Assembly (NCBI GenBank): GCA_016302985.1
Contig: JAEDMN010000049.1
Coordinates: forward strand, 1-15,532
Origin: Kiritimatiellia bacterium
Lineage (GTDB): Bacteria > Verrucomicrobiota > Kiritimatiellia > RFP12 > UBA1067
Direction: 5' to 3'
DNA length: 15,532 nt
Positions within the stretch are counted from its first letter, which is position 1. Each line of letters begins with the position of its first letter. Under the pieces are notes generated by a model. The model was not told the origin of the DNA and ran no database searches. It worked only from the letters and a program-made list of their open reading frames with translations. Position numbers and translations under genes: made by a program. Below are positions 1 to 8,006 of the stretch, piece by piece.

Positions 1-1
1 C

Positions 2-777
2 TCCCGGAACGGCGGGTGGAGTCCCGCCCTCGAGTACGTCCAGCCGGTGCGCGACGCCTGGCGGGCGCGCCACGGCGGCGAACCGCCGGACAGCGCCACC
101 GACCCCCGCTGGCTCGCGCTGGTCTCCGAATGGCAGATGGCCTACGTGCGGGCGTTCGCGGCCAAGTGCCACGCGGCGGGCGCGCCCCTCGCGACGTCGG
201 GCGTGGCGGTCTCGGCCGCGGCGCTCGTGCTGCTGCTCGCCGGCGGCGTGCAGGGCACCATCCTCCGCCAGTTTGCGGTCGTGTTCGCCGTCGCGGGCCT
301 CTCGACGGCCTGTGCGGCGGGGACGGTCGTGCCGGCGCTCGCGCGGCTGTTCCGGCTGGGGATGGACCGCGTGGAGCCCGTGGCCCCCGCGGGGACGTCC
401 CCGTTGCCCGCCAGGTCGCTAGGCGCGCGCGTGGTCGCCGTCGAGGTGGCCGTGGCGCTGCTGCTGGCGTCCGCGGCCCTGGTGGCGCGGATGCCGCGCG
501 ACTACGACACGGGCTGGTCGGGCATCGCCTACGAGGAGTCGTCGAACCCGGGGCGGATGACGCTCGTGGTCGCGCTCGCGCTGCTGGCGGTGTTCCTCGT
601 GCTGACGGTCCGCTTCAATTCGTGGCGCCGGGCGTCCCTCGCGCTGCTGCCGGCGGCCGCTCCTTTGGCGTGACGCTGCTGGGCGGCTACCTGGCCTACG
701 CGCTCGCCGGCCTCCCGCTCGCCGCGGCCCTGAAGCCGGCGGGCGACCGCCGGCAGGAGCGGGCGGGCATCTGTTGA
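2..777 (+). pseudogene. Degraded RND efflux permease remnant (5' end outside window)
   Basis: The frame starting at base 2 is open from the window edge to about 655 and then has to shift to the frame that ends at the TGA 775-777. Three blocks follow AcrB-type RND permeases in order. First comes a TM5-TM6 block, with a GGVQGTILRQF stretch like the family's GGSTGAIYRQF and ending VPALARLF. Next is a TM7-like helix (VVAVEVAVALLLASAALV). Then comes a pre-TM8 motif, GWSGIAYEE, like AcrB's DWTGMSYQE, followed by TM8 and RFNSW. Between TM7 and that motif the roughly 290-residue second periplasmic (porter and docking) region is absent. After RFNSW the frame closes with a TGA at 671-673, but TM9-like sequence (SFGVTLLGGYLAYAL) continues one frame over. 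The protein then ends where TM10-12 should begin. An active pump needs these parts, so this looks like a decayed gene. The N-terminal 40 or so visible residues are not recognisable. A sequencing error could explain the frameshift but not the deletions. Confidence 0.65.
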
Positions 778-802
778 CGCGGCTGGTCGTTTTCTGTAGA
801 AT
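774..802 (+). promoter_or_regulatory. Sigma70-like promoter for the secreted-protein pair
   Basis: A -35 box TTGACG (774-779) and a -10 box TAGAAT (797-802) are separated by exactly 17 bp. The -35 box overlaps the stop codon of the RND remnant. Transcription should start near 809, giving a leader of about 40 nt that carries a perfect ribosome site, AAGGAGG (835-841), six bases before the ATG at 848. The AT-richer patch at 788-830 stands out from the GC-rich surroundings. Confidence 0.7.
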
Positions 803-847
803 TTCCTCCCAAAATGGTTTGTCTGGTTGGCTTCAAGGAGGTTCAGG

Positions 848-3718
848 ATGAAGATTCGCATGGCAGTCTCGGGGGCGCTGGCCTGCGCGGCGGCGTTCGG
901 CGGCGGGGAACGGACGCTGAGCGCGGACGGGAAGACGCTGACGTTCGACGTGCCGGCCGGCGGCATTTACACGAACGCGGTGGCGATCGAGAGCACCGTC
1001 ACCGACATCGTGAAGACCGGCGGGGGCGACGCCTTCCTGGGCAATCTCGCCAACACGGCCTTCACGGGCCGCATCGTGGTCGAGGCGGGCTTCCTCTCCG
1101 GCATGCAGAACTCGTTTGGCAAGCCGTCCGAGATCTGGATCCGGAGCGACTCCGAGACGGGCGTCGGCGGCGCGCTCGTGTGGCTGGACCTGAAGCCGGC
1201 CCAGCTGACGACGACGGCGAGCCCGTTCTGGAACACGAAGTTCCACCTGTCGGGATCGGGTCCGGACGGCGCGGGCGCGCTGCAGCGCCCCGTGACGCAC
1301 TGCGACAGCATGATCAACGGCTTCGCCAAGGAGGTCTGGCTCGAGGCGGACACGACGATCAACGTCGGCTCCCGCTGGGGCTTCGGCGGCACGACGCTGT
1401 ACATGAACAACCACCGGCTGACGCTGGACGCCGGGAAGCACAGCCACGGTGACAGCCCGTTCCCCCACAAATCCCTCAATGACACCTGGGGGCGGATCTT
1501 CCATTTCGCGCGCAACGGCAACCTGACGGTTAAGGACCCCGGCGAGGTCGTCGTGACGAACGGCTGCCGCCTGCTGGTCGAGGGCAATTCGCGGGTTCTC
1601 GACGCTGCGGACTCGAACGGCGCGGTGCGGGACATGGTCGTGAACATCGCCGACGGCTGCCAGCTGCGCATCTTCTCTATCGGCGCCGCCTACGCCTCCA
1701 GCTTCCACGCGAAATTCAACCCAGGGGCGGGGCTCCAGACCTTCTACTCCTCGTACTTCGACGGCGCGCTGGAGACGACGGGTGGAACGCTGACCCTGTC
1801 CCAGTATCAGGACAAGACGTCCGGCTTCCTGCGCGGCGGCGTGTCGGGCCCGGGCCAGATCTACCACAACGCGAACGCGCCCTACACGTTCGGCGGCGAG
1901 GTTCCGCACACGAACGTCGTCGGCGGACTGAAGCTGGTCTCGACGGGCTGGGTGAACCTGCGGGACGACGAGACCTTCCTCGTCACGAACGGCGTGTACC
2001 TCGGCCGCTCGTCGGTCGCGCAGCCCTGCGTGCTGACGCTCGGCGACCGCGCGCGGATCGGCTACGACGACGCCATGCGCGCAATGACCGGTTCGCGGAT
2101 GTGGGTGGGCACCCCGGACCTGTCCGACCAGAACACCTACGGCATCCTCCGCCTGGGGGACGACTCGGTGGTCTCGAACTGCGTCATGGTCGGTTCCTAC
2201 GGCCGCGGCGCCGTCCACGTCTCCGGCAACGCGACGCTGCATTTCCGCGACCACGTCAACGGCAACAACAACGGATTCGTCGGTGGTGCTCAGTCGACGG
2301 GCGGCACGCGCGCCTACGGCTACATCGGCCAGGCGGGCGGCACGGTGCGGCAGGACTTCTGGTTCAACATCGGCGGCAACGGATACTCGCGCGGCGTCGT
2401 CGTCCAGAAGGGCGGCCGCTTCGAGCACAACGGCTCGGGCGAACCGGTCCGCTTCGGCTTCACCGGGACGGACTGCTGGAGCGCGTACGCGCAGTACGGC
2501 GGCACGTCCGTGTGGAAGAACTACGCGGCCTTCGGTTTCGGCAACTACACGCCGACGGCCGTCGGGAGCACGGCGTCCCTGACCGTCTCCGGACCGGACA
2601 CGCTGATGGACATGTCCGCCGTCGTGTCCGGCAACGGCTCGGTCGCGGGCATCCACTGCAACGCGAACACGAACGCGGCGAATCCAAACACGGCCTGCAT
2701 CAACCTCAACGACGGCGGCACGCTGTACGTGAAGCGGATCGCCCGCGGCCAGCTCACGGGCACGGGGTCGCCGTCCTGGTCGTCGCTCACCTCCCTGCTC
2801 ACGGCAGGTTCTCAGTACTACCTCAACTTCAACGGCGGTGTCCTCAAGACGGCCCAGGCGGGCGAGTTCTTCCATTCAACGGCGACGGATCCGGTGCGTG
2901 AGCTGACCCGCGCGACGGTCTTCGGGAAGGGCGTGGTGATCGACACGGACGGCAAGGACGTCGTCTTCCGGATGGCGCTGCAGAAGCCGTACGGCCTCGG
3001 CATCAAGTCCGTGACGCTGCCGGACGCCGTCACGGCCCCCGCGGCCACGAACCTGCTGATCGGCCCGACGCGTCCGGTCGTGACGGCGACGGAGCGGCGC
3101 ATCGCCCGCACGGCGGACCTGATGATGGACTTCGACGACGCGACGCGTCGGGCGAAGGGCGTGATCGTCAACGCGCCGGGCTTCGGCTTCACCGAGAAGC
3201 CGACGGTCGCGTTCGAGAAGGCCAACTGCTCGGAAACCTGGTCCTGCACGGTCGAGACGGTCGACTTCGACGCGGCGGACTTTCCGCACGGCGGCCTGAC
3301 GAAGCGCGGCGCCGGCACGCTCACGCTCACGGCCGCGAACACATACGGCGGCGCGACGCGCCTGGAGGACGGCACGCTCGCGTTCACGCATCCGGCGGGC
3401 TTCCCGGGCGGCGACCTCGAGATTCCCGCCGCGACGCTGGCGGCGAAGGACGTCCCGACGCCCCTGCTGACGGCGGCCGCGCTGTCGTTCCGCACGGGCG
3501 CCGTGCTGCGCGTGACGGACGCGGACACGCTGGACAAGAACACCTTCGGCCCGTCCAAGGTCGTCGCGACCGTGGCGACGCCTCCCGCGACGCTGCCGAC
3601 GCTCGTGCTGCTGGACGGCGACGGCGTCGAGCTTCCCGCCGCCGCGTGGACGTTCCATCTGGACGGCACGCAGCTCAAGCTCGGCCCCGCCCGCGGGACG
3701 GTGCTGATCTTCCGCTGA
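848..3718 (+). CDS. Secreted beta-solenoid protein with autotransporter-associated beta-strand repeat
   Basis: The protein has 956 residues. The start is the ATG at 848, set by AAGGAGG at 835-841; an upstream in-frame TTG at 827 precedes that ribosome site and is unlikely. The N-terminus MKIRMAVSGALACAAAFGG looks like a signal peptide. The body is rich in Gly, Asn, Thr and Asp in short beta-strand units, as in right-handed solenoids. Near residues 819-845 lies one clear autotransporter-associated repeat (GAGTLTLTAANTYGGATRLE, then DGTLAF). The C-terminus (GTVLIFR) holds no autotransporter barrel, PEP-CTERM or LPXTG signal, so export beyond the periplasm and attachment are unexplained. Such repeat proteins occur in many copies in Kiritimatiellota and Verrucomicrobiota (family knowledge). 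The next gene starts 11 nt downstream, so the two are probably co-transcribed. The exact function is unknown; adhesion or polysaccharide binding is a guess. Confidence 0.8.
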   Translation: MKIRMAVSGALACAAAFGGGERTLSADGKTLTFDVPAGGIYTNAVAIESTVTDIVKTGGGDAFLGNLANTAFTGRIVVEAGFLSGMQNSFGKPSEIWIRSDSETGVGGALVWLDLKPAQLTTTASPFWNTKFHLSGSGPDGAGALQRPVTHCDSMINGFAKEVWLEADTTINVGSRWGFGGTTLYMNNHRLTLDAGKHSHGDSPFPHKSLNDTWGRIFHFARNGNLTVKDPGEVVVTNGCRLLVEGNSRVLDAADSNGAVRDMVVNIADGCQLRIFSIGAAYASSFHAKFNPGAGLQTFYSSYFDGALETTGGTLTLSQYQDKTSGFLRGGVSGPGQIYHNANAPYTFGGEVPHTNVVGGLKLVSTGWVNLRDDETFLVTNGVYLGRSSVAQPCVLTLGDRARIGYDDAMRAMTGSRMWVGTPDLSDQNTYGILRLGDDSVVSNCVMVGSYGRGAVHVSGNATLHFRDHVNGNNNGFVGGAQSTGGTRAYGYIGQAGGTVRQDFWFNIGGNGYSRGVVVQKGGRFEHNGSGEPVRFGFTGTDCWSAYAQYGGTSVWKNYAAFGFGNYTPTAVGSTASLTVSGPDTLMDMSAVVSGNGSVAGIHCNANTNAANPNTACINLNDGGTLYVKRIARGQLTGTGSPSWSSLTSLLTAGSQYYLNFNGGVLKTAQAGEFFHSTATDPVRELTRATVFGKGVVIDTDGKDVVFRMALQKPYGLGIKSVTLPDAVTAPAATNLLIGPTRPVVTATERRIARTADLMMDFDDATRRAKGVIVNAPGFGFTEKPTVAFEKANCSETWSCTVETVDFDAADFPHGGLTKRGAGTLTLTAANTYGGATRLEDGTLAFTHPAGFPGGDLEIPAATLAAKDVPTPLLTAAALSFRTGAVLRVTDADTLDKNTFGPSKVVATVATPPATLPTLVLLDGDGVELPAAAWTFHLDGTQLKLGPARGTVLIFR

Positions 3719-3729
3719 AGGAACAACGC

Positions 3730-6249
3730 ATGAAAGAACCCCTCCTCCTCCTCGCGGCGCTGGCGGTCTGTGCCGGCGTCGCGGATGTCCATGTCTCCCC
3801 ACGTGGCGACGATGCGGCCGACGGCACGGCGTCGAGGCCTGTCCGGACGCTGGACCGGGCGCGCGACCTCGCCGTCCGGCGCGGCGGGCCGGTCGTGGTC
3901 GCCGACGGGTGTTACGAACTGGAGCGTCCGCTCGAGCTGGGAGCCGCGCACGCGGGGCTCGTCTTCGCGGCGGCGCCGGGGGCGCGGCCGGTCGTGAGCG
4001 CGGGGCGGCGCGTCCGGGACTGGTCCGTGGACGCGAAGGGATGGTGGCATGCGCGGCTGCCGGCCGGAACGCGCGGCTCGCAGTTCTACGTGAACGGCCA
4101 GCGCCGGACGCGTCCCTTCCTGCCGCGGGAGGGCTACCACTTCATCGCCGCGGAGGCGCCGAAGAGCGCGGAGGGACTCCAGCAGTTCGTCGCGTTCTCG
4201 AACGCCTTCGACCGCGCCTGGACGGACCTCGGCGAGATCGAGGTCTGCATCTTCAACAACTGGAACCTCGCGCGGCTGCCGGTGAAGCGCGTGGACTTCG
4301 CGTCGGGACTCGTCACGCTGGACGCGCCGTTCAAGGAGAAGAAGTGCTACTACTCCCTCGCGCCCGAGAACTGGTACCGGCTGGACAACGTGCGGGCGGC
4401 GCTCGGGGAGCCGGGCGACTGGTATCTTGGACGTGATGGCGACCTCGTCTACGTGCCGCGTCCGGGCGAGGATCCGCGGACCGCCGACTGCGTGCTGGCG
4501 AACCTGGACTGCGCGGTCCGGGCCGTGCGGACGGCGGATGTCGCGTTCCGCGGCCTCACGTTCGCGCATGCGAACTGGAACATGCCGACAAAGGGCTACC
4601 ATCACGCCCAGGCGTGCGCGGACCTGCACGGCGCGATCGACGTCCTGCACGCCCGGAACGTCCGGCTCGAGCGCTGCGCGGTCATCCACACGGGTGCGTA
4701 TGCGGTCTCGTTCGGAGACGGGGCGCGGGACTGCGCGGCGGTGGACTGCGAGTTCGTCGACCTGGGCGCGGGCGGCGTGAAGATCGGCTGCGAGTGGGCG
4801 ACGGGGAACGACCCGGAGAACTTCGGCTCGGGCTGCGTCGTCGAGAACTGCCTCGTGCGCGGCGGCGGCCGCGTCGACCCGGCGGGCGTGGGCGTCTTCC
4901 TCGGCCATGCCTTCAACTGCCGCGTGGCGCACAACACGATCCACGACCTCCACTACTCCGGCGTGTCCCTCGGCTGGAACTGGGGCTTCGCGGAGACGGC
5001 GCACGACAACGTGATCGAGTGGAACCACATCTTCCATCTCGGGAAGCGCGTGCTGTCGGACATGGGCGGCATCTACTCCCTGGGCCGGCAGCGCGGCACG
5101 GTCGAACGCTACAACCACATCCACGACATTACGCGGGCGCGGTACGGCGCGTTCGGCATCTATTTCGACTCCGGAAGCTCGCTCATCACGGTGACGAACA
5201 ACCTCGTGCACGACGTCCAGGACTGCGGCCTGTATCTGCAGACGCTCTCCGCGTCGAACGTCGTCGAGAACAACGTCTTCGCGTGCTGTCCGAACTACCA
5301 GCTGCAGATCCCGCCGCGGGACAAGGGCGCCCGGCCATCCCGCTTCGCCCGCAACCTGCTCTGGTGGGACGACGGGCGGTTCTTCCTCTCCGTCCCGGAC
5401 GAGAGGACGATCGAATTCGCGGACAACCTCTACTGGTGCGTCGGCGACGGCGAGGCGCCCGAAGGGGGCGTGCGCGGCTTCACGCGGAAGGATCCGTCCT
5501 TCATGGATCCGGCGAAGCGGAACTTCCGGCTGCGCGACGAGGCGGCGGCGCGGTCCGTTGGCTTCGTACCGTTCTCCGTGGCGGAGGCGGGACGGCGCGG
5601 CGGGGCGGTGCTGACGGCGGGCCTGCCGCCCGTGCCGGATGTCTACTTCCCCGCGCCGCTGAAGCCGCAGGCGCCCTGCCGCGAGGACTTCGAGAAGGCG
5701 GTCGGCCTCGGCTGGCCGGGCTGGCAGTGCATGCCGGACAATCCCGCCTCCTATGCGCAGGTCACGGCGGAGACGGCGGCCGAGGGGCGGCATGCGCTCG
5801 AGGTGACGGACACGCAGGCGGACTGGATGCCGCACTTCTGCGCGTGGCCGGACCGGCGGAAGGGGACGGTCGCCGCGTCGTTCGCGCTGCGGCTCGGCAA
5901 GGGGGCGTCGACGCAGTTCGAGGTCCGCGACCGCGAAGGCTGGTGCGGCACGCCGGGGCCGTGGATCTGGTTCGATGGCCAGGGGCGGGTGCAGGGCCGC
6001 GGTGGAAAGGTGCTGACCACGGTGCCGCACGACACGTGGATCCGCGTCGGACTGTCCTTCGAAATCGGCAGGGGACGGAAGGAGGACGTCTACTCCGTCC
6101 GCATCCAGGTGCCGGGCGAGGCCGCGCCGCGGGTCTTCGAAGGCCTGCCCGTCCACAGGCGGTTCCGGTCCGTCGGCTGGGTCGGGTTCGTCAGCGTCGG
6201 CGCCGTCGGTTCGAAGTACTGGATCGACGACTTCAGCCTCAGCGACTAG
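3730..6249 (+). CDS. Secreted right-handed parallel beta-helix protein, GH141-like
   Basis: The protein has 839 residues. The ATG at 3730 is preceded by AAGGA (3718-3722), which overlaps the upstream stop codon, and it begins a clean signal peptide (MKEPLLLLAALAVCAGVA, cleavage expected before DVHVSP). An upstream in-frame GTG at 3646 would bury the signal peptide and is rejected. Residues 20-70 (HVSPRGDDAADGTASRPVRT) form the usual entry to secreted pectate-lyase-like helices. Residues about 255-560 are the beta-helix, with repeated N-x-I/V turns (HNTIHDL, WNHIFHL, YNHIHDI, NNLVHDV, ENNVFAC) plus GWNWGF (415-420) and DMGGIY (444-449). The last pair resembles GH141, a family with characterised fucosidase and xylanase members. 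Residues about 650-839 look like a beta-sandwich (LamG/concanavalin-like) ending WIDDFSLSD. A role in attacking plant or host glycans is inferred; I cannot confirm catalytic residues. A non-catalytic beta-helix protein is the alternative. Confidence 0.75.
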   Translation: MKEPLLLLAALAVCAGVADVHVSPRGDDAADGTASRPVRTLDRARDLAVRRGGPVVVADGCYELERPLELGAAHAGLVFAAAPGARPVVSAGRRVRDWSVDAKGWWHARLPAGTRGSQFYVNGQRRTRPFLPREGYHFIAAEAPKSAEGLQQFVAFSNAFDRAWTDLGEIEVCIFNNWNLARLPVKRVDFASGLVTLDAPFKEKKCYYSLAPENWYRLDNVRAALGEPGDWYLGRDGDLVYVPRPGEDPRTADCVLANLDCAVRAVRTADVAFRGLTFAHANWNMPTKGYHHAQACADLHGAIDVLHARNVRLERCAVIHTGAYAVSFGDGARDCAAVDCEFVDLGAGGVKIGCEWATGNDPENFGSGCVVENCLVRGGGRVDPAGVGVFLGHAFNCRVAHNTIHDLHYSGVSLGWNWGFAETAHDNVIEWNHIFHLGKRVLSDMGGIYSLGRQRGTVERYNHIHDITRARYGAFGIYFDSGSSLITVTNNLVHDVQDCGLYLQTLSASNVVENNVFACCPNYQLQIPPRDKGARPSRFARNLLWWDDGRFFLSVPDERTIEFADNLYWCVGDGEAPEGGVRGFTRKDPSFMDPAKRNFRLRDEAAARSVGFVPFSVAEAGRRGGAVLTAGLPPVPDVYFPAPLKPQAPCREDFEKAVGLGWPGWQCMPDNPASYAQVTAETAAEGRHALEVTDTQADWMPHFCAWPDRRKGTVAASFALRLGKGASTQFEVRDREGWCGTPGPWIWFDGQGRVQGRGGKVLTTVPHDTWIRVGLSFEIGRGRKEDVYSVRIQVPGEAAPRVFEGLPVHRRFRSVGWVGFVSVGAVGSKYWIDDFSLSD

Positions 6250-6281
6250 GCGCGGGATTCCGTCTTGCCTTCCCTTCAATA

Positions 6282-6290
6282 TGCTATAAT
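6282..6290 (+). promoter_or_regulatory. Extended -10 promoter giving a leaderless rmlA transcript
   Basis: The sequence TGCTATAAT carries a perfect -10 box (6285-6290) with the TGn extension (6282-6284). No convincing -35 box lies at 16-18 bp; GTCTTG at 6262-6267 is weak. The predicted start of transcription is 6297-6298, which coincides with the rmlA ATG at 6298. No Shine-Dalgarno sequence lies upstream of that ATG, so the message is probably leaderless. Confidence 0.65.
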
Positions 6291-6297
6291 CTCCCGT

Positions 6298-7161
6298 ATG
6301 AGAAAAGGCATCATCCTTGCAGGTGGCGCGGGCACGCGCCTCCATCCCCTCACGCGCGTCGTCTCGAAGCAGCTGCTGCCCGTGTACGACAAGCCGATGG
6401 TCTTCTATCCGCTTTCGACGCTCATGCTCGCGGGCATTCGCGAGGTGCTGGTCATTTCCACGCCGCAGGACCTGCCCAACTTCGAGCGCCTGCTGGGCGA
6501 CGGGTCGGACCTTGGCATGAAGTTCTCGTACAAGGTGCAGGAGACGCCGAACGGCCTCGCGCAGGCGTTCGTGCTGGGACGGGAGTTCATCGGGGACGAC
6601 GACGTCTGCCTGGTGCTGGGCGACAACATCTTCTACGGCGCGGAGCTGCCGCATCTGCTCCGGGAGGCGAACGAGTCGACCGAACCGACGGTCTTCGGCT
6701 ACCGCGTGGCGGATCCGGAGCGCTACGGCGTCGTGTCGTTCGGCCCGGACGGCAAGGCCGAGACGATCGAGGAGAAGCCGGTCCGGCCGAAGAGCAACTA
6801 CGCCGTCGTGGGCCTCTACTTCTACCCGAACGACGTCGTGAAGATCGCGGCGGAGCTGAAGCCGAGCGCGCGCGGCGAGTACGAGATCACGGACGTCAAC
6901 CGCGAGTACCTGCGCCGGGGACGTCTGCGCGTGAAGCAGATGAGCCGCGGTTTCGCGTGGCTCGACACGGGCACGCACCAGTCGCTCGCGGACGCGACGA
7001 ACTTCGTGCGCGCCATCATCGAGCGCCAGGGGCTGCAGCTTTCCTGCATCGAGGAGATCGCCTGGCACAAGGGCTGGATCGACGACGCGCAGCTGAAGAA
7101 GCTCGCGGACGGCTACGGCAAGTCCTCCTACGGCGCCTATCTGCGGGGGCTCTGCCCGTGA
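6298..7161 (+). CDS. rmlA: Glucose-1-phosphate thymidylyltransferase
   Basis: RmlA (RfbA) joins dTTP and glucose-1-phosphate to give dTDP-glucose, the first step towards dTDP-L-rhamnose and related deoxysugars, in the cytoplasm. The protein has 287 residues, the normal family length. It shows the nucleotide-binding signature LAGGAGTRLHPLT (7-19), SKQLLPVYDKPM (23-34), the QETPNGLAQAF block (81-91), LGDNIFYG (107-114), the EEKP sugar-binding motif (158-161) and GFAWLDTGTHQSL (218-230). The ATG at 6298 is certain because the signature begins at once; a TTG 33 bases upstream would only add an unrelated tail. It lacks a ribosome site and sits at the predicted transcription start. Its stop overlaps the GTG of rmlD by 4 nt (GTGA), which suggests translational coupling. 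rmlB and rmlC are not in the window. Confidence 0.96.
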   Translation: MRKGIILAGGAGTRLHPLTRVVSKQLLPVYDKPMVFYPLSTLMLAGIREVLVISTPQDLPNFERLLGDGSDLGMKFSYKVQETPNGLAQAFVLGREFIGDDDVCLVLGDNIFYGAELPHLLREANESTEPTVFGYRVADPERYGVVSFGPDGKAETIEEKPVRPKSNYAVVGLYFYPNDVVKIAAELKPSARGEYEITDVNREYLRRGRLRVKQMSRGFAWLDTGTHQSLADATNFVRAIIERQGLQLSCIEEIAWHKGWIDDAQLKKLADGYGKSSYGAYLRGLCP

Positions 7162-8006
7162 AGATCCTGATCACCGGCGGCAAGGGGATGCTGGGGCGGA
7201 CGCTCCAGCGGAAGTTCGCGGCGCACGAGCTGTTCGTCGCCGACCTGCCCGAGGTCGACATTCTCAAGCGGGACGAACTGGTCGCGACATTCGGGGCGTT
7301 CGCGCCCGACGTCGTGATCCACTGCGCGGCGATGACCAAGGTCGACGCGTGCGAGGAGCGGGACGAACTCGCGTTCCGCCTGAACGGCATGGGCAGCGCG
7401 AACGTCGCGTACGCCTGCAAGCTGTGCGGCGCGCGCCTGATCGCCATTTCGACGGACTACGTCTTCTCCGGACATCGCGAGGAGGGGGCGTGGAAGGAGT
7501 CCGACATGCCGGTCCCGCTGACGGTCTACGGGCGCAGCAAGCTCGCCGGCGAGCGGTGCGTGCAGGACATCCTGCCGTCCGCGGTCGTTCTCCGCATCGC
7601 CTGGCTCTACGGCGCGGGCGGACCGAGCTTCGTGCACACGATGGCGAAGCTCGGCGCGCAGGAGGGGGGGCCGCTGAAGGTCGTGGACGACCAGCGCGGC
7701 AATCCGACCTCCACGGACGCGGTGGCGGACGTCATCGACTTCCTGTTCGCCCATCCCGAGGTGAAGGGCGTCGTGCACGGCACCTGCGCGGGCGTCTGCA
7801 CGTGGTACGGCCTGACGGTCGAGCTGTTCCGCCTGCTGGGGTTGAAGCGCGCCGTCGACGCCTGCACGACCGACGAGTTCCCGCGGCCGGCGCCGCGTCC
7901 CGCGAATTCGGCGCTCGAGAAGACCGTGCTCGACGGACTGGGCTACCACGTGCCGCGCTGGCAGGATGCGCTCGCGGCCTTCGTCCGGACGGAGTTCCCG
8001 CGATGA
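7158..8006 (+). CDS. rmlD: dTDP-4-dehydrorhamnose reductase
   Basis: RmlD (RfbD) uses NAD(P)H to reduce dTDP-4-dehydro-L-rhamnose to dTDP-L-rhamnose, the last step of the pathway. The protein has 282 residues, typical for the family. It is a short-chain dehydrogenase with the Rossmann motif GGKGMLG (7-13), STDYVFSG (98-105), the catalytic pair Y124 and K128 in YGRSK, DQRGNPT (178-184) and the family's C-terminal RPANSAL (247-253). The start is the GTG at 7158, which overlaps the rmlA stop by 4 nt and places the glycine motif right at the N-terminus; a run of five G at 7145-7149 could act as a ribosome site. The gene ends in a 4-nt overlap (ATGA) with the next gene. A related reductase making another dTDP-6-deoxysugar is possible but less likely. 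Confidence 0.94.
   Translation: MKILITGGKGMLGRTLQRKFAAHELFVADLPEVDILKRDELVATFGAFAPDVVIHCAAMTKVDACEERDELAFRLNGMGSANVAYACKLCGARLIAISTDYVFSGHREEGAWKESDMPVPLTVYGRSKLAGERCVQDILPSAVVLRIAWLYGAGGPSFVHTMAKLGAQEGGPLKVVDDQRGNPTSTDAVADVIDFLFAHPEVKGVVHGTCAGVCTWYGLTVELFRLLGLKRAVDACTTDEFPRPAPRPANSALEKTVLDGLGYHVPRWQDALAAFVRTEFPR

Noticed and set aside
814..847. ATG at 814 and TTG at 827 as starts of the beta-solenoid gene
   Set aside because: The ATG at 814 is in another frame, and the TTG at 827 lies upstream of the strong ribosome site AAGGAGG, which points to the ATG at 848 and a clean signal peptide.
833..2875. A 680-codon minus-strand frame opposite the beta-solenoid gene
   Set aside because: It has no recognisable domain, no ribosome site was seen, and its composition is typical of antisense GC-rich frames.
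2818..7068. A very long open frame (over 1400 codons) on the minus strand
   Set aside because: It runs antisense across three well-supported genes, is extremely Arg/Val/Asp-rich with no domain, and is explained by the lack of stop codons opposite GC-rich genes.
4614..7157. N-terminal extension of the rmlD frame reaching back through rmlA and the beta-helix gene
   Set aside because: The frame happens to be open but encodes Arg-rich low-complexity sequence. RmlD homology begins exactly at the GTG at 7158.
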